This document shows, piece after piece, positions 1-6,675 of a stretch of DNA of 11,691 nt. How positions within the stretch are numbered: the first letter of the stretch is position 1; every line of letters begins with the position of its first letter. Made by a program: the position numbers and the translations under genes. Source of the DNA: Desulfobacterales bacterium (GTDB lineage Bacteria; Desulfobacterota; Desulfobacteria; Desulfobacterales; UBA5852); assembly GCA_016735415.1 (NCBI GenBank), contig JAERRP010000088.1:1-11691 (forward strand), read 5' to 3'. Below the pieces are notes generated by a model. The model did not search any database and was not told the origin of the DNA. It saw nothing but the letters and a program-made list of their open reading frames with translations.

Positions 1-2
1 AA

Positions 3-116
3 AAAGATTTCTCTCAAAAAAAGCCCGGCAAGATTTGGCTACTGAAAAAATTTTTAGACTGGATAGCCAGGGGGACAGAAAAATCGGGAACAGGCAAACC
101 CTTCTGCCCGACCTGA
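3..116 (+). CDS. C-terminal part of a small uncharacterised protein (partial)
   Basis: A frame open from the left edge ends with TGA at 114-116 and gives 37 residues without a start codon in the window, so the gene begins outside. The visible part is a basic amphipathic stretch with two tryptophans (around residues 12 and 20), then a Gly/Lys/Thr-rich tail ending in Cys-Pro-Thr. The composition looks protein-like. A competing frame (2-166) is also open from the edge, so the choice is uncertain. I recognise no family with certainty. About 70 nt separate it from the zinc-ribbon gene downstream, on the same strand. If real, it would be a short protein with a C-terminal cysteine three residues from the end. 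Confidence 0.35.
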   Translation, partial: KDFSQKKPGKIWLLKKFLDWIARGTEKSGTGKPFCPT

Positions 117-154
117 CGAATCAAATATTAACGACCTTTCAGGTAGGGAGGACA

Positions 155-183
155 CCCTTTCTTTAAAAGAAGTTTAAAGGGGG
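155..183 (+). promoter_or_regulatory. Ribosome binding site of the zinc-ribbon gene, with a possible hairpin over it
   Basis: A purine-rich AAAGGGGGA at 176-184 lies 5 nt before the ATG at 190 and makes that start convincing. CCCTTT at 155-160 can pair with AAAGGG at 176-181, so a 6-bp stem could cover part of the Shine-Dalgarno. The loop is long and A/T-rich, so regulatory use of this stem is only a possibility. Confidence 0.25.
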
Positions 184-189
184 ATTGAA

Positions 190-432
190 ATGCCAATTTA
201 TGAGTATAGATGCACGGTGTGTGGGGCCACATCCGAGTATCTGATAGGTGTGGGAAAGGATGAGAATATTTCTTGTAAAGAATGCGGAAGCACTGAGATG
301 GAAAAGATATTATCAGTTGCTTCCTTTATGGCTGGAATACCGGAACGTGCTTCGGGCAGGACGTGTTGCGGTCGTGAAGAGCGCTGCGAGACCCCTCCTT
401 GCTCTGATGGAGGCACATGCAGGCGTGAATAA
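190..432 (+). CDS. FmdB-family zinc-ribbon protein
   Basis: This 80-residue cytoplasmic protein begins Met-Pro-Ile-Tyr-Glu-Tyr-Arg-Cys, the usual start of FmdB/CxxC_CXXC_SSSS zinc-ribbon proteins. Two zinc knuckles are visible: C8-x-x-C11 and C29-x-x-C32. The family was named from a putative regulator near a formamidase or formylmethanofuran dehydrogenase locus, but most members have no proven function. The tail (about 55-80) is unusually Cys-rich, including a Cys-Cys pair and three further cysteines, which could give a second metal site. It starts a run of same-strand genes (J-protein, CooC, CooT) with small gaps. The start is supported by a strong ribosome binding site. Family assignment is solid; the role in metallocentre assembly is inferred from the neighbours only. 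Confidence 0.85.
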   Translation: MPIYEYRCTVCGATSEYLIGVGKDENISCKECGSTEMEKILSVASFMAGIPERASGRTCCGREERCETPPCSDGGTCRRE

Positions 433-460
433 GTAATAGGAGGCAAAGACTGTAGAGACT

Positions 461-823
461 ATGGATTATTACAATACTCTCGGGATTAAGCCCGATTCGT
501 CGGCAGAGGAAATTAAGAAAGTCTATCGCAAACTTGCAATGCAATATCATCCTGACAGGAATGGGGGCAATCCTGAAGGCGAAAAACGCATAAAGGAGAT
601 CAACGAAGCTTATCAGATCCTGGGAGATGAGAAAAAAAGAAGGCTTTATGACCTCCAATATCAACAGCCTTTTGAAAATTATGCATTTTATGAAGGAGAT
701 GTGGATGACGATTTTGTTGCCGTGCTTCGGAAATTTTATCAAATGGGTTTTAATATGAAGCGAACCGGGGGTTGCAAAAGAAGGGGCCTCGGCAGAGGCG
801 GCTGCGGAAGATGGAAAAGATAA
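461..823 (+). CDS. J-domain (DnaJ-like) protein with a short Gly/Arg/Cys tail
   Basis: The 120-residue protein opens with a complete J domain (about residues 2-66) carrying the His-Pro-Asp motif at 30-32, which stimulates the Hsp70 (DnaK) ATPase. There is no G/F region, zinc-finger or DnaJ C-terminal domain, so this is a class III, single-domain J-protein that probably brings Hsp70 to a specific client. After the J domain come a short acidic stretch (80-84) and a basic Gly-rich tail (101-120) with Cys105 and Cys115. The start fits J-domain alignments (Met-Asp-Tyr-Tyr), although the AGGAGG at 438-443 is 17 nt away, farther than usual. It lies 28 nt after the zinc-ribbon gene and 45 nt before the CooC-like gene, suggesting a chaperone for the same metalloprotein client. 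That client is inferred, not shown. Confidence 0.85.
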   Translation: MDYYNTLGIKPDSSAEEIKKVYRKLAMQYHPDRNGGNPEGEKRIKEINEAYQILGDEKKRRLYDLQYQQPFENYAFYEGDVDDDFVAVLRKFYQMGFNMKRTGGCKRRGLGRGGCGRWKR

Positions 824-868
824 GAATAACAAATGTTTTTCGATCCAATCGCACAAGGAGATAAATAG

Positions 869-1627
869 ATGAAAATATCGGTATGTGGAAAAGGAGGAAG
901 TGGGAAAAGCGCTTTAACCAGCTTATTGGCCAATCAGGCCATATCCAGGGGCCTTGGAGTTCTTGTCGTAGATTCAGATGAATCAAATTCCGGGCTTTTC
1001 AAGATGCTTGGTTTCGAAAACCCGCCTGTCCCGCTTATGGAGCTTATAGGAGGAAAGAAAAAGCTAAAAGAGAAAATGGGAAAGCCCAATATTCTCGCAG
1101 AAAGTCATCTTTCCATTAAAAATATTCCTTCTGAGTATCTGATCAGAAGAAACGGTCTTATGCTGGTTAGCATAGGAAAGATTCTTCAAGCCCTTGAAGG
1201 ATGCGCCTGTCCTATGGGGGTCTTAAGCCGGGAATTCTTGAAAAAACTTCGTCTCAGTAAAAATGAAATCGCAATTGTCGATATGGAAGCAGGCGTAGAG
1301 CATTTTGGCCGCGGCATTGATGAAGGCATCGACAGGGTACTACTTGTGGTTGAGCCATCGTTTGAATCCATCACTCTGGCCGAAAAGATAAAAGAAATCG
1401 CCTCCGGGATGAACAGGGCCGTCTCGGCGGTCTTAAATAAAATTGACTCAGAGAAAATTGCCCATAAGCTGAAAGGCGAGCTAAAAACCAGGGACATAAA
1501 AGTCATTGGGACTATTCCAAACGACCCATTGGTATTTGAGGCGTGCTTGGAAGGCCGAGCCATAGGCGGTGGAGATGCATTTCATGCGGCCGGCAAGGTC
1601 CTGGATGATCTGCTGGCTGAAAAATGA
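869..1627 (+). CDS. cooC: CooC-like MinD/SIMIBI ATPase, nickel-enzyme maturation factor
   Basis: This 252-residue ATPase has a deviant Walker A loop, Gly-Lys-Gly-Gly-Ser-Gly-Lys-Ser at 7-14, with the signature lysine K8 of MinD-type dimeric ATPases. A Cys-x-Cys pair at 112 and 114, followed by Pro-Met-Gly, matches the metal-binding pair of CooC proteins, in which the dimer binds Ni or Zn. The Asp-Met-Glu-Ala-Gly-Val-Glu-His-Phe-Gly-Arg-Gly stretch at 138-149 is also typical of CooC. CooC is known to help insert nickel into the C-cluster of carbon monoxide dehydrogenase in an ATP-dependent way. The start has AAGGAG at 855-860. Its stop overlaps an ATG (ATGA at 1624-1627). No CODH gene (cooS/acsA) is in the window, so the client is encoded elsewhere or is a different nickel enzyme. 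Length is normal and nothing looks broken. Confidence 0.9.
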   Translation: MKISVCGKGGSGKSALTSLLANQAISRGLGVLVVDSDESNSGLFKMLGFENPPVPLMELIGGKKKLKEKMGKPNILAESHLSIKNIPSEYLIRRNGLMLVSIGKILQALEGCACPMGVLSREFLKKLRLSKNEIAIVDMEAGVEHFGRGIDEGIDRVLLVVEPSFESITLAEKIKEIASGMNRAVSAVLNKIDSEKIAHKLKGELKTRDIKVIGTIPNDPLVFEACLEGRAIGGGDAFHAAGKVLDDLLAEK

Positions 1628-1647
1628 ACTATGGATTGGGGGCGAAT

Positions 1648-1845
1648 ATGTGTTTGAGCACCGTGTATATGGATTCAGGGAATGAACAAAAGGAAATTAT
1701 GAAAGATGTAGCCCAGATAGAGGCCGAGGGCCAGGGCTTTTGGTTCATCAATCTGTTCGGGGAAAGGAAGTTCATTGAGGGCACTATTCAAACCGTTGAC
1801 CTCATGGACGAACACTTTGTCATGCTAAGAAAAGGAAAATTATGA
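1648..1845 (+). CDS. cooT: CooT-family small nickel-binding protein
   Basis: The 65-residue product begins Met-Cys-Leu-Ser-Thr-Val-Tyr, the CooT N-terminus, and continues with a small beta-rich SH3-like domain (Phe-Ile-Glu-Gly-Thr-Ile motif in the second half). In characterised CooT the N-terminal Cys2 is essential for binding Ni(II) in a homodimer. The start was chosen at 1648 because it places this cysteine at position 2 and follows a GGGGG run (1638-1642) at good spacing. The in-frame ATG at 1624, overlapping the cooC stop, would add eight residues and bury the cysteine. It directly follows the CooC-like gene and is presumably co-transcribed. Together they suggest nickel delivery to a CODH-type enzyme. 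Family call is fairly sure; the specific client is unknown. Confidence 0.8.
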   Translation: MCLSTVYMDSGNEQKEIMKDVAQIEAEGQGFWFINLFGERKFIEGTIQTVDLMDEHFVMLRKGKL

Positions 1846-1993
1846 GGGTGTACAAAATATTGTTCTGAGAAGCACCATCGGCAACACTGAAACAGATGAT
1901 CTCAACACGTTGATTAGACATAAGTTGCCACTCAATTTATTGCTAAAACCAGGAAGTTTCAAGATTCTTGAAAGTAGAAAAAAAGACTTGTGA
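1829..1993 (+). pseudogene. Possible gene remnant before the hydrolase gene
   Basis: In a frame different from both neighbours the DNA is open from 1829 to the TGA at 1991-1993, with ordinary-looking residues (a hydrophilic first half, then a Leu/Lys-rich end). There is no ATG; the only possible starts are weak TTG codons. Its stop overlaps the GTG start of the hydrolase gene (GTGA at 1990-1993), the pattern of translationally coupled neighbours. It could be the 3' end of a gene that lost its beginning, a very short TTG-started gene, or chance. I recognise no family. Confidence 0.2.
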
Positions 1994-2889
1994 CTCTTGA
2001 AATAATAGCTACAGAATCATTGGGCGTCCGCGGTATGTGTTGTCTGGTGGCCACTGGAGAACGGCGGATTCTCATCGATCCTGGTCTCGCGCTGGGATAC
2101 CTTCGGCATGGCTTGCTTCCCCATCCTTTGCAGGTGGCAAACGGTATAAAAGTCAGACAGAAGATCCTAAAGGCGCTGCAAATAGCCACTGATATAGTTT
2201 TCAGTCACTTTCATGGTGATCATATTCCTTTGCTTCGGGCGAATCCGTACCAACTTTCCTTTGAGCAAATCCCTGATCGTTTACCAGCGGTGCGAATCTG
2301 GGTAAAATCAAAAGAGAAGCTCTCGTCACGGATGCAACGCCGTGCCACGGATCTCTCTGAATTGTTCGGGACAACCATGAAAACGGCAGAAGGATGTTCG
2401 GAAGGTCTTCTAAGCTTCTCCGGTTCAGTACCCCACGGGCTTGCAGAAAGTAGATTCGGATCTGTCATGATGACACGCATCGATTTGGGGCGGCAGGTAT
2501 TTGTCCATGCCTCTGATATTCAGCTTCTTGATGCTGCCACAATAGAAAAGATTCTTTTGTGGCAACCGGACATCGTGTTTACCTCAGGACCGCCCCTATA
2601 CCTTCAAACCTTAAGTGGTCCATTAAAAAAGCAAACCTGGGAAAATGGTCTGTGTCTGGCAAGAAATGTTCCTACCCTTATCGTTGATCATCACTTGCTG
2701 CGTTCAGAAACAGGCATCACCTGGATGGACAATTTAAGTCAGGTCGTGGGGAAAAAGGTCTACTGCGCAGCGGATTTCATGAATAAACCACGGCTCTTGT
2801 TTGAGGCCCGGCGGACGAGTCTCTATCAAAAGATACAGGTACCTGAAAACTGGCACCAGGATTATGAAAAGGGGAAGATTCAGATCTGA
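1990..2889 (+). CDS. COG2248/UPF0282-type metallo-beta-lactamase-fold hydrolase
   Basis: This 299-residue protein has the MBL metal motif His-Phe-His-Gly-Asp-His at 73-78. Further likely ligands are His149, Asp176 and the His234-His235 pair. The N-terminal Ser-Leu-Gly-Val-Arg-Gly-Met (10-16), Ile-Asp-Pro-Gly-Leu-Ala-Leu-Gly (29-36) and Leu-Pro-His-Pro (43-46) and the later Thr-Ser-Gly-Pro-Pro-Leu-Tyr-Leu (198-205) are hallmarks of the COG2248/UPF0282 family, best known from archaea and of unproven substrate. No signal peptide is visible, so it should act in the cytoplasm. Translation starts at a GTG because the frame has a stop at 1975-1977 and family members begin at this point; the ribosome site is weak. 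The radical SAM gene follows after 6 nt, so the two are almost certainly one operon. Whether it belongs with the CooC/CooT genes is unclear. Confidence 0.8.
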   Translation: MTLEIIATESLGVRGMCCLVATGERRILIDPGLALGYLRHGLLPHPLQVANGIKVRQKILKALQIATDIVFSHFHGDHIPLLRANPYQLSFEQIPDRLPAVRIWVKSKEKLSSRMQRRATDLSELFGTTMKTAEGCSEGLLSFSGSVPHGLAESRFGSVMMTRIDLGRQVFVHASDIQLLDAATIEKILLWQPDIVFTSGPPLYLQTLSGPLKKQTWENGLCLARNVPTLIVDHHLLRSETGITWMDNLSQVVGKKVYCAADFMNKPRLLFEARRTSLYQKIQVPENWHQDYEKGKIQI

Positions 2890-2895
2890 TTCGCT

Positions 2896-3981
2896 ATGTT
2901 TACCTGGCTTAAGAAACAAAAAGAGCAGATCTTAAGCCCGATTCTGGATTGCGTACAGATCGAAGTGACCACCTGCTGTAACGCTGCCTGTATTTATTGT
3001 CCTCACACTTTGGCAAGAGAAAGGTGGCAAAGTACCCATTTTCCCCTTACGCTTTTTCATGGCCTCCTCCCTTCACTTAGCCACACAAACCTGGTGTTCT
3101 TGCAGGGATGGGGTGAGCCCCTCCTTCATCCAGATTTCTTTGAGATGGTGCGTCTCTGTAAAAAGCGGAATAAAATGGTTGGTTTCACAACCAACGGTTT
3201 GCTGCTCAACAAAGAAATTATTCATACCATTGTTGATCTGAAGGTGGATATTCTTGGCGTCAGTTTTGCCGGTACCACGCCCTCCACTCATAACCGAATT
3301 CGTAAAGGAACCGATTTTGACACTGTGGTTGCGGCTCTTAAATGCTTGCGGCGTATCAAGGCTGAAAGGAAAACAACAAAACCGATTGTTCATCTTGCGT
3401 ATATCATGCTTGCCTCTAACTTCGATGAGCTCAGCCGAATTACCCGCTTAGCGAAGAAAGTGGGTGCCGAACAGGTGGTGGCCAGCAACCTGACCTTGAT
3501 CCAGGAGCCGCAGCTATTTCAGGAAGCGCTCTTTAACTATCCGCAGCGGCTCAACGAATACAGCAGGATATTGGCAGAGATAAAAAATGAGGCCGCCGAC
3601 AACAATATCCTGTTTGCATATCGTGGACCCGGTCTTGATGAAACTTCCTGTGTTTGTCCGGAAAATATCTGTCGATCTTGTGTTATCAACGTGACGGGCG
3701 AGGTGGGACCCTGTGTTTTCACCAATCCAATTCTGTCAGGAAGCTCTGGCAAAGCAGCAGGTAAACAAATGGTGGCCATTTTTAAAGACCAGCCGATTCC
3801 TTTGGAAACCTTCTCTTTCGGCAACATTAAAAACACCGGGTTTACCCGGATCTGGCAAAGTAAAAAATATTGGAAATTCAGAAGCTTATTTGATCCCGCG
3901 ACCAAGCTTTCAGCAAGAGAAATTCTGGCTGGGATGCCGCCATCCTGCAAGACCTGCTACAAACGGTTGGTGTCATTGTAA
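2896..3981 (+). CDS. Radical SAM/SPASM-domain protein
   Basis: The 361-residue protein carries the radical SAM 4Fe-4S motif Cys28-x3-Cys32-x2-Cys35 with an extra Cys27. A Gly-Trp-Gly-Glu-Pro-Leu motif follows at 71-76, the AdoMet-binding GGE region. The C-terminal third has a SPASM-like set of cysteines: 252, 254, 259, 262, 273, 351 and 354, which would hold one or two auxiliary Fe-S clusters. Such enzymes make or activate cofactors, mature anaerobic enzymes, or modify peptides. It has no leader-binding (RRE) domain that I can see and no obvious precursor peptide beside it. It is 6 nt downstream of the COG2248 hydrolase and ends 71 nt before the convergent ATPase gene. No hairpin with a T-run was found in that gap. 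The superfamily is certain and the reaction unknown. Confidence 0.88.
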   Translation: MFTWLKKQKEQILSPILDCVQIEVTTCCNAACIYCPHTLARERWQSTHFPLTLFHGLLPSLSHTNLVFLQGWGEPLLHPDFFEMVRLCKKRNKMVGFTTNGLLLNKEIIHTIVDLKVDILGVSFAGTTPSTHNRIRKGTDFDTVVAALKCLRRIKAERKTTKPIVHLAYIMLASNFDELSRITRLAKKVGAEQVVASNLTLIQEPQLFQEALFNYPQRLNEYSRILAEIKNEAADNNILFAYRGPGLDETSCVCPENICRSCVINVTGEVGPCVFTNPILSGSSGKAAGKQMVAIFKDQPIPLETFSFGNIKNTGFTRIWQSKKYWKFRSLFDPATKLSAREILAGMPPSCKTCYKRLVSL

Positions 3982-4052
3982 AATCATTGACAATAATGTC
4001 GCGGCAGGCGGGGATTACGTGCCTAAAAATCACTTCAGCCCTGGGGATGTTC

Positions 4053-6185
4053 CTATTTGCCGATGATCCTGGTGGAATTGGCCACCGCCAGTAAGGCCGT
4101 GCCCATATCTGCAAAAACCGCCTCCCACATCGTGGCCAGGCCAAAGGCGCCAAAAACGATAAAGACCCCTTTGATCACAAATGCCAGACCGATGTTCTGC
4201 CAGACGATTTGACGGGTTCGTTTGGCGATCGCGATAGCTTCCGCCATCTTTAAGGGTGAGTCCTGCATTAACACCACATCAGCTGTTTCGATGGCAGCAT
4301 CGGAGCCGAGGGCCCCCATGGCGACCCCCACGTCAGCCCTCGCAATAACCGGCGCATCATTGATGCCGTCGCCCACAAAGGCAATTTTGCCCTTTTTGCC
4401 GTCCGTTTTGCGTTCTAAGCGTTGCTCAAGGATTCGCACTTTGTCTTCCGGCAGGAGATCGGCATGAAAGCTGTCGAGACCCAGTCTTTGAGAAACGGCT
4501 TGGGCGGTGCAGGCATTGTCACCGGTCAGCATGGCGATGTGGGAAACACCCTGGTCGCGCAGCAAACCGATTGTCTTTTCGGCATCCGGGTGGATAACGT
4601 CACCCATGGTAATGTAACCTGTATAGGCGCCATCGACGACGATGTGGGCCACGGTGGCGTCAAAATCGCACCGGGGGTGACTTATGTCCAGAGAATGCAG
4701 CAAATTGTCGTTACCCACCATTATCCTTCGTTGGCCGTAGCGTACCTTTACCCCTTTGCCGGCAATATTGCCGTGATCGGAAATTTGGGCAGGGTCCAGT
4801 TCGCGACCCGTTTCGGAAAAGGCCTTCAGAATGGAAGCGGCGAGGGGATGAACGGAATGATATCCGGCGGCCGCGGCCAATTCCAATAACTGTGTTCCGG
4901 AAAAGCCGTTCAGGCCAACTATTTCCTTGACTTCGAATACTCCCCTGGTCAAGGTGCCTGTTTTATCAAACACGACCGTGTCAACCGCGGAGAGGGCGTC
5001 GATATAGTTGGAGCCCTTCACCAGGATGCCTTTGTGCGAGGCCCGGCCAATGCCGCCGAAGTAGCCCAGGGGAATGCTTACGACCAGGGCGCAGGGGCAT
5101 GAGATCACCAGCAGAACCAGGGCCCGATAAATCCAGGTTTGAAAAGTGGCATCGGCTATCAGCAGCGGCGGGATGAAAGCAATGGCCGCCGCGATCACCA
5201 CCACCGCAGGTGTGTAATACCTTGCGAAGGTGGTGATAAACTTCTCCGTTCGGGCTTTTCTGGCCGTCGCGTTCTCAACCAGTTCCATCACCCTGGAGAT
5301 GGAAGATTCATTGAAAAGCCGGGATACGCGGACGGTCAAGGCACCGGTCTTGTTGATCTGGCCGGCCATAACCGGGTCTCCTGTTCTGGCACTGACCGGC
5401 AGCGATTCACCGGTCAGCACCGCGGAATCCAACTGGGAACGCCCGGATATAATATTGCCGTCCAGGGGAACTTTTTCGCCGGGTTTGATAAGGATGACAT
5501 CGCCGACATTGACAGACTCGGGTGCTGTTTCGCGATACCCGTCGGCGGTCTTTACGACGGCCGTATCCGGCCGAATCGCCAGCAGGCTTTTTATCGATCT
5601 TCGCGACCGCGAAACAGCCAGGCCCTGGAGCAGTTCACCGATCTTGTAGAAAATCATAACGCCGACGGCTTCAGCGTAAGCATGGATCGCTATGGCCCCT
5701 AGGGTGGCGATAACCATCAGAACATTTTCGTCGAAAAACAACCCGTTTTTTATGGTCTTGAAAGCACCGGTCAGGACATTCCAACCCGCTATAAAGTAGG
5801 CCGCCAGAACAATGACCAGTTTTAACTTGCCGGGAAAAACGCCCGGCAGCCAATTTTCTGAAAAAAGCAGCAGGAAAAATAGAGAACTGGCCACCGCTAA
5901 AACCATTAACTCCTTTCTGGCCGCGATCCCTCCCTGTTCTTCACCCTTCGCATCTATCCCGGTTCCCTGTGATTTGGGTACAAGCTCGATATCGGGTTGG
6001 ATACGACGGACAGCCTCCAGAATCCTTCCGGTGTTCACGGCCGTGACATGCAGGGTCAACGTGGCAAAATCGAGTACAGCTTCATCGACGCCATCCAGCG
6101 CTTTCAGTCCGTTTTCAATTTTGGCCGCGCATGCGGCGCAATCCAGGTTTTTTACGCTGAATTTTTCAGCCGTCGGTTTCATCAT
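4053..6185 (-). CDS. P1B-2-type Zn/Cd/Pb-exporting P-type ATPase (ZntA/CadA type)
   Basis: This inner-membrane pump of 710 residues uses ATP to export soft divalent metals from the cytoplasm. In order it has an N-terminal heavy-metal-associated domain with Cys16-x-x-Cys19, paired membrane helices (about 93-140, 155-180), the actuator Thr-Gly-Glu-Ser at 258-261, membrane helices at about 324-372 with the ion-site Cys-Pro-Cys at 363-365, the phosphorylation motif Asp-Lys-Thr-Gly-Thr at 407-411, Ser-Val-His-Pro-Leu (444-448), Thr-Gly-Asp-Asn at 554-557 and Gly-Asp-Gly-Ile-Asn-Asp at 605-610. The last helix has Asp693, matching the acidic metal ligand of ZntA, which argues for Zn/Cd/Pb rather than Cu. 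It starts 2 nt after the repressor gene, with AGGAAG (complement of 6193-6198) inside that gene. All catalytic motifs are intact. Confidence 0.95.
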   Translation of the reverse strand: MMKPTAEKFSVKNLDCAACAAKIENGLKALDGVDEAVLDFATLTLHVTAVNTGRILEAVRRIQPDIELVPKSQGTGIDAKGEEQGGIAARKELMVLAVASSLFFLLLFSENWLPGVFPGKLKLVIVLAAYFIAGWNVLTGAFKTIKNGLFFDENVLMVIATLGAIAIHAYAEAVGVMIFYKIGELLQGLAVSRSRRSIKSLLAIRPDTAVVKTADGYRETAPESVNVGDVILIKPGEKVPLDGNIISGRSQLDSAVLTGESLPVSARTGDPVMAGQINKTGALTVRVSRLFNESSISRVMELVENATARKARTEKFITTFARYYTPAVVVIAAAIAFIPPLLIADATFQTWIYRALVLLVISCPCALVVSIPLGYFGGIGRASHKGILVKGSNYIDALSAVDTVVFDKTGTLTRGVFEVKEIVGLNGFSGTQLLELAAAAGYHSVHPLAASILKAFSETGRELDPAQISDHGNIAGKGVKVRYGQRRIMVGNDNLLHSLDISHPRCDFDATVAHIVVDGAYTGYITMGDVIHPDAEKTIGLLRDQGVSHIAMLTGDNACTAQAVSQRLGLDSFHADLLPEDKVRILEQRLERKTDGKKGKIAFVGDGINDAPVIARADVGVAMGALGSDAAIETADVVLMQDSPLKMAEAIAIAKRTRQIVWQNIGLAFVIKGVFIVFGAFGLATMWEAVFADMGTALLAVANSTRIIGK

Positions 6186-6187
6186 GA

Positions 6188-6568
6188 TTACACTTCCTGT
6201 ACGTGCTCCATGCCACGATTGAGAAGATCGCGTATATGCTCATCTTCAAGCGAATAGTATACAATTTTACCGTCCGGCCGGGCCTTGACCATCCGCGCCA
6301 GTTTCAGGTTTTTCAATTGATGCGAAATGGCCGGTTGTCTCATTTTTAAAAGGGCACAGAGGTCGCAAACGCACATCTCCGATTCGCTCAAGGCCCATAA
6401 GATGCCCAGTTTGGTGCGATCACCGAAAAGCTTGAAAAAATCAGCCAGATCCTGCAGGGATTCCGGAGCGGGCATTCTTTGCGCAACCTTATGAAGAATA
6501 TCGTGATGGATGCCTTCGATCGTGCAGGTTTCAATCCCATCGCCGGTTTTCGGGCGCGTCTTTAGCAT
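6188..6568 (-). CDS. ArsR/SmtB-family metal-sensing repressor (CadC type)
   Basis: The 126-residue winged-helix repressor is expected to leave its operator when it binds metal, switching on the pump gene next to it. Residues 65-70 (Met-Cys-Val-Cys-Asp-Leu) are the alpha-3 metal motif of CadC/ArsR (Cys66, Cys68), with an N-terminal Cys15 that could complete a CadC-like site. The last helix has Asp109-x-His111 and His122-x2-Glu125, the spacing of the alpha-5 zinc site of SmtB. The recognition helix is around Arg77-Ser82-His83-Gln84-Leu85. I chose the start at 6568 because it has a good GGGAG site 6 nt upstream. The longer frame from 6664 would translate the operator repeats and the -10 box. It overlaps no other gene and is co-transcribed with the ATPase. 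Confidence 0.9.
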   Translation of the reverse strand: MLKTRPKTGDGIETCTIEGIHHDILHKVAQRMPAPESLQDLADFFKLFGDRTKLGILWALSESEMCVCDLCALLKMRQPAISHQLKNLKLARMVKARPDGKIVYYSLEDEHIRDLLNRGMEHVQEV

Positions 6569-6584
6569 GCTGTTCTCCCTTATT

Positions 6585-6616
6585 GAATATATGTACATAT
6601 GAATATATGTACATAT
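6585..6616. promoter_or_regulatory. Tandem palindromic ArsR operator (two exact 16-bp copies)
   Basis: The 16-mer GAATATATGTACATAT occurs twice without a gap, at 6585-6600 and 6601-6616. Each copy holds the perfect 12-bp palindrome ATATGTACATAT, similar in style to the AT-rich inverted repeats bound by SmtB/CadC proteins. They cover the -10 box and start point of the repressor promoter. Binding by the adjacent repressor is inferred from position and symmetry. Confidence 0.75.
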
Positions 6617-6631
6617 GAAAATAATTGTCAA
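6602..6631 (-). promoter_or_regulatory. Sigma-70-type promoter of the repressor-ATPase operon
   Basis: On the minus strand a consensus -35 box TTGACA (complement of 6626-6631) is followed after 18 nt by TATATT (complement of 6602-6607), five of six matches to the -10 consensus. Transcription should start near 6595, leaving a leader of about 27 nt before the ATG at 6568. The -10 box and spacer lie inside the tandem operator, so a bound ArsR dimer would block RNA polymerase directly. Confidence 0.75.
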
Positions 6632-6675
6632 GCGCTTTTGCAAACCGGCCGACAGTTTGGTCATATGATGAGTTT

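Noticed and set aside
2..166. Second reading frame open from the left edge, ending at the TAA of 164-166
   Set aside because: It overlaps the frame at 3-116; its product looks less protein-like and runs into the hairpin region. Without upstream sequence it cannot be excluded, but I favour the shorter one.
326..856. 176-codon minus-strand frame
   Set aside because: It is antisense to the clear zinc-ribbon and J-domain genes, has no recognisable domain and no good ribosome site.
4003..4030. Weak stem in the convergent gap as a terminator
   Set aside because: Only about five pairs including a wobble, a long loop and no T-run on either strand.
5139..5702. 187-codon plus-strand frame and similar ones at 4422-4889 and 5812-6222
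   Set aside because: They lie antisense to the intact P-type ATPase gene and arise from its codon pattern.
6585..6616. CRISPR-like or microsatellite reading of the tandem repeat
   Set aside because: Only two gapless units, each palindromic and set exactly on a promoter; an operator explains it better.
6569..6664. Longer N-terminus of the ArsR repressor
   Set aside because: It would translate the tandem operators and the promoter; the ATG at 6568 has a proper ribosome site and family-like length.
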